Shown here: positions 1-5,123 of the stretch, piece by piece | Layout of the letters: the number at the start of each line of letters is the position of its first letter | How positions within the stretch are numbered: position 1 is the first letter of the stretch | NCBI GenBank assembly: GCA_947174955.1 | Contig: CAMWKX010000031.1 | Location: 1 to 10,256 of the forward strand | Length of the DNA: 10,256 nt | Direction of reading: 5' to 3' | From: an uncultured Clostridia bacterium | GTDB lineage: Bacteria; Bacillota; Clostridia; Christensenellales; Borkfalkiaceae | Position numbers and translations under genes: made by a program | The notes under the pieces: model-generated | Told to the model about the DNA's origin: nothing | Databases searched by the model: none | What the model saw: only the letters and a program-made list of their open reading frames with translations

Positions 1-68
1 CCGAAAATAACGCACTTAACTTTATCGCCGCATTTAAAGCCGTTTTCCAAAACAATTTCCGACTGCAT
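1..68 (-). CDS. Unidentified gene, first 22 codons only (runs off left edge)
   Basis: The reverse strand has an ATG at 68-66 followed by 22 open codons beginning MQSEIVLENGFKCGDKVKC, which continue beyond base 1. A consensus AAGGAG ribosome site lies at 83-78, nine bases upstream of the ATG, so the start is well supported. The stop of the hydrolase gene (86-84) is 15 bases before this ATG with no terminator between, so the two genes are probably co-transcribed. The visible residues form a short, Cys- and Lys-containing start without a signal peptide or membrane segment. They are too few to assign a family. Confidence 0.7.
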   Translation of the reverse strand, partial: MQSEIVLENGFKCGDKVKCVIF

Positions 69-83
69 ATAACCCCGCTCCTT

Positions 84-1097
84 TTAAACCTTTTCGATAA
101 ATTCGTCTATCGTGCGCATAACCTCTTCGTCCTCTTCGGTTACGGCTTGCCAATCGAAATTTGCAAAGTACGCCTGCGCTTCCGCTTCGTCCCCGAACTT
201 GTGCTCTCCCGTGAGCTCGGCAAGCTTGTTCTCCGCCGCCACCGTGTTATAGGGATTGTGCCGTTTGTCGGGCAGTAAGACCGTCGTAACGTTTTCGCCC
301 TTGACCTTATTGACCGCGCTGTTTTTATACCCGACGACAATATCGTCCTGCTCGCCGTGGATTATAAGCGTTTTAACGCCGCTCTTTTTAACCGCCTTCG
401 CCGCTTTGATATTGCCATTAGCTCCGAACTTCAAAAAGTTAAACAGCGCAATCCAGCCGTGGATAAGCGGCGCAAATAATTTCCCCAATCCGCCGCCCGA
501 TGATCTGACGATATCGCACACGCACTTTGCAGGCGCATTGAAACCGGACATTGCCACCACGCCGTCAACCTTAATACTTGCGCTCGCGGCGAGCACGGAG
601 TACGCGCCCCAGCTGTGTCCGACGAGCACGACGGGCTTATTTTTAAGTCTTTCGTCGCGTTTAACCCCTATATATGCCGCAATTACCGCTTCCGCGCCCG
701 CGTAAAAGCCTTTAACGGTTTTGCCCGCAGAGTTGTTGCAACCGTACGCGTCGACAGCCACGACCGCAAAACCGCGCTTTGCGAAATGTGCGATTTCGGT
801 CATATAACTCGACGAACCCGCCCCGAATCCGTGCTGAAAAATCACGACTCTTTCGCAAGCTTCGACGGGCTTTGTCGTGTACAGATTTGCCGCAAGCTCA
901 ACGCCGTATAAACGAACGGGCATATGTTCAACCGTTAAATCAAAATCCTCGGGCGTGAAATACTTGAACTGCGGATTTTTGTCCTGCCTGTGTCCGAACG
1001 CAGTCTTGTAAATCAGAACCGCAGGTCCGAGCGTGAAAACCACGGCAAACGCCGCCACGACGGCAACGACGATTATTAAAATATAATACCATTCCAT
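84..1097 (-). CDS. Membrane-anchored alpha/beta-hydrolase (serine hydrolase)
   Basis: The product is a 337-aa alpha/beta-hydrolase of the prolyl-oligopeptidase/BAAT-like 'alpha/beta hydrolase family protein' kind. Residues 4-26 form one hydrophobic N-terminal helix with no lipobox or obvious cleavage site, so it is probably a membrane anchor. The catalytic parts are visible: an HGFG oxyanion-type loop at 89-92, the nucleophile elbow GHSWG with Ser162, an acid Asp251 or Asp252 in GEQDDIV, and His280 in KRHNP. The substrate cannot be read from sequence; an ester or amide is expected from the family. The start is ATG at 1097; the region before it (GTAAGTTTTGTT) has only a weak ribosome site and sits just after a GC hairpin. 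No other in-frame ATG keeps the anchor. It follows pgi by 55 bases and precedes the unidentified left-edge gene by 15 bases. Side of the membrane and function remain open. Confidence 0.87.
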   Translation of the reverse strand: MEWYYILIIVVAVVAAFAVVFTLGPAVLIYKTAFGHRQDKNPQFKYFTPEDFDLTVEHMPVRLYGVELAANLYTTKPVEACERVVIFQHGFGAGSSSYMTEIAHFAKRGFAVVAVDAYGCNNSAGKTVKGFYAGAEAVIAAYIGVKRDERLKNKPVVLVGHSWGAYSVLAASASIKVDGVVAMSGFNAPAKCVCDIVRSSGGGLGKLFAPLIHGWIALFNFLKFGANGNIKAAKAVKKSGVKTLIIHGEQDDIVVGYKNSAVNKVKGENVTTVLLPDKRHNPYNTVAAENKLAELTGEHKFGDEAEAQAYFANFDWQAVTEEDEEVMRTIDEFIEKV

Positions 1098-1109
1098 AAC
1101 AAAACTTAC

Positions 1110-1129
1110 GGGGCGGTTTTAGCCGCCCC
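1110..1129 (-). terminator. GC hairpin between pgi and the hydrolase gene (possible weak terminator)
   Basis: GGGGCGG and CCGCCCC pair as a perfect 7-bp stem (plus one G-T pair) around a 4-6 base loop, 24 bases after the pgi stop. On the reverse strand it is followed by GTAAGTTTTGTT, so the U-tract is short and interrupted. It then runs straight into the hydrolase ATG, 12 bases on. It could be a partial terminator that lowers hydrolase expression, an mRNA-stabilising 3' end for pgi, or a leader structure near the hydrolase start. The stem is seen; the role is inferred. Confidence 0.6.
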
Positions 1130-1152
1130 GCACTCCTATCCTTATTAGTCAA

Positions 1153-2589
1153 TTAAACAATGTACTTAGTATCAATCTCGGGAGCAGAATCCATCTCCTG
1201 CTTCTGTCCCTCGTAGCCCTTCTTGCCGAGCAGAGCGAAGGTCGCCTTTTTGCCGTTTTCAACGCCGGGCTGATTGAACGTATTGATGTTCAGAAGCGCG
1301 CCCGCGTAAGCCGTCTGCAATTCGAGCATATACATTAGCTGACCCATCGTGAATGCGTTTACTTCGGGCATATTGATGGTGTAATTGCATCTGCCCGCCA
1401 TCATCAGCGCGTAAGCCGTCGCCTTGTTTTCAGCCTGAATGAGCTCCTGCATACTGTGTCCGCCGAGGAAGCCTACGTCGGGAATGTCCTCGCAGCCGTG
1501 GGGTATGGGCATTTCGCAGCCGTACTTGCCGACCGAAATAAACGTGATAACCTTGTCGTAAGGTCCTTCGATGTACAGCTGAACCTGCGAGTGCTGGTCG
1601 GTAACGCCGAGGCTCTTGACAGGCGTCGTACCCGCGTTTACGGTGTTGCCGTCGTAGTCGACCGCCTTGCCCAAGGATTCCGCCCAAAGCTGGCAGTACC
1701 AGTCGGCAATCAGTTTGAGGTTGTCCGAATAGGGCATAAGCACGTGAATGTTCTTGCCCTGCTTCATCGAGATGTACTGCAATACCGCCTGAGCAAGCGC
1801 GGGGTTGCTGTTAACGTTGGGCTTGGAGCAAAGGCTGTCCATATAAGCCGCGCCCGCAAGCAAGCCCTTGATGTCGATGCCGAGAACCGCCGCGGGAAGA
1901 AGTCCTACGGGGCAGAGCTCGGAGAACCTGCCGCCTACGCCGTCGGGGAGCACGTACTTTTTAACCTTACCGCCGAGAGCCTTGTCAATCTTTATAAGGT
2001 TGCCGCGGCACGCGTCGGTGGTGAAAATCATATTTTCGGCGAGGTCAACGCCCGCTTTCTGTAAAATGTCGGAAATAATGAGGTACTGCGTCATCGTCTC
2101 CGAGGTCGCGCCCGACTTGGAAATGACGTTGAAGCAGGTCTTTTCGGGTTCGATAACGTCCAAAAGCGCCGCCATACGGACGGGGTCCACGTTGTCCTCA
2201 ACGTAGAATTTGGGACCCTTGCGCTTACCGTTGGGCAACTCGTTGTAGTGCAGATGGCACAGTGCGTTATAGACCATCGAGGGACCGAGAGCGCTGCCAC
2301 CGATACCGAGAACGACGAAGTACTTGAACTTTTTTCTCACCTCTTTGGCGGTAGCAAGGATATCGGCAACGATGTCCTCCTGGTTGTAGGGAAGCTCCGT
2401 CCAGCCCATATACAGTTCGTCCTTACCGCGGTTTTCCGCAACGTATAAAAACGCCTTTTCCGCCTTGTCTTTAAGTTCGCGTATCTGGGAATCCTTGATA
2501 CCCTTTTCGCCAAGGAACTTAGACATCATATTATTGTAGTCCACCGTCACGCGCATCGAGTTGCGCCACTCTTTGGTTTTATAAGCCAT
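1153..2589 (-). CDS. pgi: Glucose-6-phosphate isomerase
   Basis: Pgi interconverts glucose 6-phosphate and fructose 6-phosphate in the cytoplasm, at the entry to glycolysis and gluconeogenesis. The 478-aa product has the two SIS folds of the family. Seen are GIGGS at 95-99, the phosphate loop SKSGATSET at 157-165, the signature-like DGVGGRFS at 216-223, Glu304 in LWAESLGK, His378 in GGHSMQEL, and the second signature FNQPGVENGK at 438-447 with Lys447. Glu, His and Lys match the family's catalytic residues. The length is slightly above the approximately 450 aa of compact Firmicute Pgi proteins. The ATG at 2589 is chosen because GGAGG sits four bases upstream and a consensus promoter ends at 2633. 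An in-frame extension to 2661 would begin inside the -35 box and cannot be transcribed from that promoter. The gene probably forms its own unit, with the hydrolase downstream across a hairpin. Confidence 0.97.
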   Translation of the reverse strand: MAYKTKEWRNSMRVTVDYNNMMSKFLGEKGIKDSQIRELKDKAEKAFLYVAENRGKDELYMGWTELPYNQEDIVADILATAKEVRKKFKYFVVLGIGGSALGPSMVYNALCHLHYNELPNGKRKGPKFYVEDNVDPVRMAALLDVIEPEKTCFNVISKSGATSETMTQYLIISDILQKAGVDLAENMIFTTDACRGNLIKIDKALGGKVKKYVLPDGVGGRFSELCPVGLLPAAVLGIDIKGLLAGAAYMDSLCSKPNVNSNPALAQAVLQYISMKQGKNIHVLMPYSDNLKLIADWYCQLWAESLGKAVDYDGNTVNAGTTPVKSLGVTDQHSQVQLYIEGPYDKVITFISVGKYGCEMPIPHGCEDIPDVGFLGGHSMQELIQAENKATAYALMMAGRCNYTINMPEVNAFTMGQLMYMLELQTAYAGALLNINTFNQPGVENGKKATFALLGKKGYEGQKQEMDSAPEIDTKYIV

Positions 2590-2593
2590 ATTT

Positions 2594-2598
2594 CCTCC
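2594..2598 (-). promoter_or_regulatory. Ribosome binding site that fixes the pgi start
   Basis: GGAGG on the reverse strand, four bases before the ATG at 2589. The longer in-frame reading from 2661 has no comparable site. Confidence 0.85.
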
Positions 2599-2632
2599 AA
2601 ATCTTATCAATTTTGCATTAAACTGCCTTATT

Positions 2633-2661
2633 ATTATATAATAAACCGTAGTTATAGTCAA
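2633..2661 (-). promoter_or_regulatory. Sigma-70/SigA-type promoter of pgi
   Basis: On the reverse strand, TTGACT (2661-2656) is followed by a 17-base spacer and a perfect TATAAT (2638-2633). Transcription should start near 2626, giving a leader of about 37 bases before the pgi ATG. The promoter lies in the 92-base gap after the 86-aa gene, so pgi can be expressed independently of it. Confidence 0.85.
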
Positions 2662-2681
2662 TAGCGATTGAAAAATTTATA

Positions 2682-2942
2682 CTACAAAATCCGCTCCACT
2701 TCGCGGGTGCGGTTGACGGGAAAGGGCGCTGTCTGCGCGGTAACGTTTTCCACACGCAGAACATTGCCGAACGATGAGCGGCTGCCCGCAGGCACTTCCA
2801 CCCTGTCACCGACTTTGATTTTCGGAAAGGGCGAGATATACCAGTGTTTTTCGCCCTTGTAAAGCCCGTCCTCGATTTGCACGAAGACGTATATAAGTTT
2901 GTCGTATTCGCGTATAACGCCGCCGCCCATCGAATGTATCAT
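2682..2942 (-). CDS. Small protein of unknown function (86 aa)
   Basis: An 86-aa reading frame whose base and codon use resembles the neighbouring genes. It has no signal peptide and no membrane segment, so it is probably cytoplasmic. The N-terminal half (about 10-40) alternates hydrophobic and charged residues in a beta-like pattern (LIYVFVQIE). It is followed by KVGDRVEVPAGSRSSFGNVL at 42-61, which resembles the small beta-barrel segment 'VGDRVEVPFG' at the N-terminus of PriA. The C-terminus ends in Arg/Glu-rich NRTREVERIL. I do not recognise the family, and the PriA similarity may be only a shared barrel motif. An in-frame TAG lies four codons before the ATG at 2942, so the start is there or at Met5 (2930). 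Neither has a clear ribosome site. It lies just upstream of the pgi promoter and is divergent from tRNA-Leu. Confidence 0.65.
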   Translation of the reverse strand: MIHSMGGGVIREYDKLIYVFVQIEDGLYKGEKHWYISPFPKIKVGDRVEVPAGSRSSFGNVLRVENVTAQTAPFPVNRTREVERIL

Positions 2943-2948
2943 AAAATT

Positions 2949-2957
2949 ATTCTATCA
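2949..2957 (-). promoter_or_regulatory. Possible extended -10 for the 86-aa gene
   Basis: The reverse strand reads TGATAGAAT, which fits the extended -10 pattern TGnTAnAAT. No good -35 is found 16-18 bases upstream (only TTTTAA). Transcription from here would start at or within a few bases of the ATG at 2942, meaning a leaderless or nearly leaderless message. This agrees with the missing ribosome site but is a weak call. Confidence 0.35.
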
Positions 2958-2987
2958 CGGTTAAAAGCTTTTTAAAAGTAAATTACA

Positions 2988-3016
2988 TTGACATTTTAAA
3001 ACGGATAAATTAAAAT
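2988..3016 (+). promoter_or_regulatory. Promoter of tRNA-Leu
   Basis: A perfect TTGACA (2988-2993), a 17-base spacer and TAAAAT (3011-3016) place the transcription start near 3023, about eight bases before the mature tRNA 5' end. This is a near-consensus housekeeping promoter, as expected for a stable RNA. Confidence 0.88.
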
Positions 3017-3030
3017 ATTTTACAAGACGA

Positions 3031-3113
3031 GCTGATGTGGCGGAATTGGCAGACGCGCAGGACTTAGAATCCTGTGGAAAACCGTGCAGGTTCAAGTCCT
3101 GTCATCAGCACCA
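3031..3113 (+). tRNA. trnL: tRNA-Leu, anticodon UAG
   Basis: The cloverleaf can be drawn by eye. The acceptor stem GCTGATG pairs with CATCAGC over 7 bp. The D arm uses GCG/CGC with the conserved GG. The anticodon stem CAGGA/TCCTG encloses CTTAGAA, whose anticodon TAG is at 3065-3067. A short class II variable arm (3075-3085, TGG/CCG) and a T stem GCAGG/CCTGT around TTCAAGT follow. The discriminator is A3110, and CCA is encoded at 3111-3113. A UAG anticodon reads CUA and, by wobble, other CUN leucine codons. It is a single-gene transcript with its own promoter and terminator. Confidence 0.96.
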
Positions 3114-3119
3114 TCAATT

Positions 3120-3158
3120 AACATAAGTTGAACCGAAAGTTTGACTTGCGTTATTTTT
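3120..3158 (+). terminator. Terminator of tRNA-Leu
   Basis: Bases 3120-3152 fold into a 14-position stem (13 pairs including three wobble pairs, one mismatch) closed by the loop CGAAA, then ATTTTT and a further T run a few bases on. It starts seven bases after the tRNA CCA end, so it is a Rho-independent terminator for the tRNA transcript. Confidence 0.78.
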
Positions 3159-3214
3159 AATGTTTTTTGCAAGATTTTTAGCACTAAATTTCACTGAAAG
3201 AATTTAATTATAAT

Positions 3215-3248
3215 AAAAAACGCCCGAAAGCCGTGATGTCTTTGGGCG
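3215..3248 (-). terminator. Terminator of the LRR surface-protein gene
   Basis: CGCCC(g)AAAG at 3221-3230 pairs with CTTTGGGCG at 3240-3248, with one bulged G. On the reverse strand the stem is followed immediately by TTTTTT (3220-3215). It lies 13 bases after the stop of the BspA-like gene. A weaker T-rich stretch on the other side means it might also catch plus-strand read-through from the tRNA. Confidence 0.85.
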
Positions 3249-3261
3249 CCCTCTTTATTTT

Positions 3262-4470
3262 TTAATTATCATCGTTATTCTTTTTATCGTTTTTATATAC
3301 CCATATACCATACGTTACACCGCCGACACCGATAGCAAGCGGAATAAGTAACCAAAATAGCCACCAGTAAGATTTCGTTTCTTCCGCTGGCGCAGACGGT
3401 GTTTCGGGTGTAGGTGTAGCGGGCGTGAGCTTAGGCAACATGCGTGTTTCATAATGCGTTTCGTCGTTCGCGCAAATTCTGCGTTCCTCGCCTTCCTCTT
3501 TTTCAGTTGCCTCTTTAGTTGTCGTCCACTCGCCCCAATCGTGGCTACCGTTAACGGGTATCGTCAAATCGGTAATTTCGGTTTTACCGTCGCTGTCGAA
3601 ATGCTTATTGCACGTCAAACAGTCCTTATGCGCTTTCGTACCGGTTACGGTACAGTTGGCGGGAATTTCGTCTATCCACGCTCCGAAGCTGTGTCCGGCG
3701 TGTCGAACGAGCAAACAGTTCGTTTCCGCACCCGAAATCGAATTTATAATCTTATGCGTGTTGCCGTTCCAATATTGTGAAGGCAACGGCAACGCTACGT
3801 CACCGACAATGCCGGGCGTAGATATCTCAGCAAGACAATCGCAATACGTGAGTATACCGTTCGCATCTGTTACGTTCGAGGTATCGAACGAAGACAAGTC
3901 GAGCGAGGTTAAGCCGCTGCAAGTGTAAAACATAAAGCGCATAGTCGTTACGTTCGCGGTATAGAACGAGGAAAGGTCGAGCGAAGTCAAGCCGCTACAC
4001 TTGTAGAACATAAAGTTCATAGCCGTTACGTTTGAGGTATTAAACGGCAGGTTGACCGAGGTTAATGCGCTACATTCGTAGAATAATTGATGCATATACG
4101 TCACGCGCGAGGTGTCAAGCCCACTTAAATCTGCCGTCTTTAATTTCGTGCAACCTTTAAACCACAACCCCATAGATTGCGGGGCATATGCGTATTCGTC
4201 AACCACTACCGAGGTGATTTCGTCTTTACGGCTTTCCCAAGCGTTGCTAAGGGAGGTATATTCAGCGGTTGCGGCTTCCGATTGGTGAGAGCTTAAAGTA
4301 AGCACGCCTGTATCTTCGTCTAATCCCCAATATAGAGTATTTGACGGCGTACTATCGTCAGCATACGCCGTTGTTTTGGGCGTTAGCATAAACTCGCCCG
4401 ACAAAATCAGCATAGCCGCAATTATCGCAGAGAAAAGCATTATAAAGTTCTTTCTGATTTTCTTTTGCAT
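3262..4470 (-). CDS. BspA-type leucine-rich-repeat surface protein with C-terminal membrane anchor
   Basis: This 402-aa protein should be exported and displayed on the cell surface. It has a long signal peptide (basic 2-7, hydrophobic 8-25, possible cleavage near TAYADD at 34-39). The DUF285/BspA-type region is at about 107-210, with three near-identical 25-26 residue units at 134-158, 159-184 and 185-210 (pattern CSGLTSLDLSSFxTxNVTxM). After it come a spacer with HKDCLTCNKHF and two related segments that begin with GHSFGAW and SHDWGEW. A Pro/Thr-rich stalk (about 347-365) and a transmembrane helix (368-392) with a Lys/Asn/Asp tail complete it. There is no LPxTG motif, so it is held by the membrane helix. 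BspA-like proteins bind host or microbial surfaces, but no ligand can be named here. The ATG at 4470 has a weak TAGGA 11 bases upstream; Met11 is an alternative. It follows the lipoprotein gene by 56 bases, with no promoter I can find, so the two are probably one transcript. Confidence 0.9.
   Translation of the reverse strand: MQKKIRKNFIMLFSAIIAAMLILSGEFMLTPKTTAYADDSTPSNTLYWGLDEDTGVLTLSSHQSEAATAEYTSLSNAWESRKDEITSVVVDEYAYAPQSMGLWFKGCTKLKTADLSGLDTSRVTYMHQLFYECSALTSVNLPFNTSNVTAMNFMFYKCSGLTSLDLSSFYTANVTTMRFMFYTCSGLTSLDLSSFDTSNVTDANGILTYCDCLAEISTPGIVGDVALPLPSQYWNGNTHKIINSISGAETNCLLVRHAGHSFGAWIDEIPANCTVTGTKAHKDCLTCNKHFDSDGKTEITDLTIPVNGSHDWGEWTTTKEATEKEEGEERRICANDETHYETRMLPKLTPATPTPETPSAPAEETKSYWWLFWLLIPLAIGVGGVTYGIWVYKNDKKNNDDN
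3841..4071 (-). repeat. Three tandem LRR-coding units in the BspA-like gene
   Basis: Three consecutive 75-78 bp units encode residues 134-158, 159-184 and 185-210. Units 2 and 3 share SGLTSLDLSSF at the protein level and strong identity at the DNA level (for example GTCGAGCGA and AAGCCGCT shared words on the plus strand). Unit 1 is more diverged (SALTSVNLPF) and one codon shorter. Such units can expand or contract by slippage or recombination, changing the length of the binding surface. Confidence 0.8.
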
Positions 4471-4526
4471 AGTTGGTTTTTTCCTAAATAAATCATATAT
4501 TTGGCTGAAGGCGCGGAGCTTTTAAT

Positions 4527-5057
4527 TTAATTGTAATCGACGGTAACCAGCGTTACGTCAAGCTTATCCATAGTAATAAACATATACCTTTGATAGGGCT
4601 GACAGGTATCTCCGACCCCGTGCGCGGGCGTCTTGGTTTTAAGCTTTATATTAAGACTACCCGAACTGTAGCTTACTCTCTTTATCGAAACCTGCCGTAC
4701 GTTGATTGCCGTACAGGTATAAATTACCAGCATCTGACTTTCAAAGTCAACGCCGTACTCCTGCGGTGTTACGATAAACACGTCTTCAAATTCCTTCGCG
4801 CTGCCGATTACGAACGTCCTCTCTTTAGGGCAGTTTTCGTCTAAACAATATTCACTCTTATACTCGCCGTCTTCATAAACGGTATAGCTTGCGCCGTTCG
4901 TGCGGTTAGCTTGCAGAAATTCCCCGTCAAGAAAGTAGACGGCATCGTCGTAACTCTCCGCCCTCACCGTAGCGTGATACTTATTTCCGCCGCAACCGAC
5001 GAACGCGAATAACCCGACGACTATAAACGCCGCAATAACAATCAGCTTTTTAATCAA
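4527..5057 (-). CDS. Lipoprotein with possible PrcB-like C-terminal domain
   Basis: The 176-aa product begins MIKKL, then a hydrophobic helix and a lipobox-like FVGC with Cys22, so it should be exported and lipid-anchored. The Phe at -3 is unusual (Leu is commonest). The C-terminal part, VDFESQMLVIYT at 103-114 then IKRVSYSSGSLNIKLKTKTP and QPYQRYMFITM, follows the pattern of the PrcB C-terminal domain, seen in secreted protease-associated proteins. That assignment is from memory of the pattern and is tentative. Four further Cys (71, 76, 115, 152) could form disulfides. The start codon is TTG at 5057: AAAGGGCGG lies eight bases upstream and the lipobox is correctly placed. It lies between the hairpin after the kinase gene and the LRR surface-protein gene, so the two exported proteins probably form one unit. 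Its own promoter was not found. Confidence 0.82.
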   Translation of the reverse strand: MIKKLIVIAAFIVVGLFAFVGCGGNKYHATVRAESYDDAVYFLDGEFLQANRTNGASYTVYEDGEYKSEYCLDENCPKERTFVIGSAKEFEDVFIVTPQEYGVDFESQMLVIYTCTAINVRQVSIKRVSYSSGSLNIKLKTKTPAHGVGDTCQPYQRYMFITMDKLDVTLVTVDYN

Positions 5058-5065
5058 ATTTTCAA

Positions 5066-5074
5066 CCGCCCTTT
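5066..5074 (-). promoter_or_regulatory. Ribosome binding site for the TTG-started lipoprotein
   Basis: AAAGGGCGG on the reverse strand lies eight bases before TTG at 5057. It is a moderate match to the anti-SD and supports the non-ATG start. Confidence 0.6.
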
Positions 5075-5083
5075 AAAATTTAA

Positions 5084-5115
5084 GCCGCAAAGAAATCGAA
5101 AAATTCCTTTGCGGC
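5084..5115 (-). terminator. Hairpin after the signalling operon (probable terminator)
   Basis: GCCGCAAAG and CTTTGCGGC form a perfect 9-bp stem, extended by three more pairs after one mismatch, with loop CGAAAA. It begins nine bases past the kinase stop. On the reverse strand it is followed by TTAAATTTTAAA, so the U-tract is interrupted. Some read-through into the lipoprotein gene 27 bases further on is possible, which could explain why no separate promoter is evident there. Confidence 0.7.
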
Positions 5116-5123
5116 AAGTTTAA

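Noticed and set aside
1147..1152. TTGACT on the reverse strand just after pgi, as a promoter for the hydrolase
   Set aside because: The position 17 bases downstream is GC-rich hairpin sequence with no -10-like element.
1456..2064. Plus-strand open frame of about 200 codons opposite pgi, and similar frames opposite the kinase and hydrolase genes
   Set aside because: They are antisense to well-identified genes, show no recognisable domain and lack ribosome sites; they are shadows caused by codon bias.
2590..2661. Longer Pgi with 24 extra N-terminal residues from an in-frame start at 2661
   Set aside because: It would begin inside the -35 box of the pgi promoter; the ATG at 2589 has GGAGG just upstream.
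3841..4071. CRISPR-like repeat array
   Set aside because: The repeats are in-frame, contiguous LRR codons without spacers.
4527..4560. TTGACG...TACAAT on the reverse strand as a promoter for the LRR gene
   Set aside because: The spacer is 20 bases, too long for a normal promoter, and it lies within the lipoprotein coding end.
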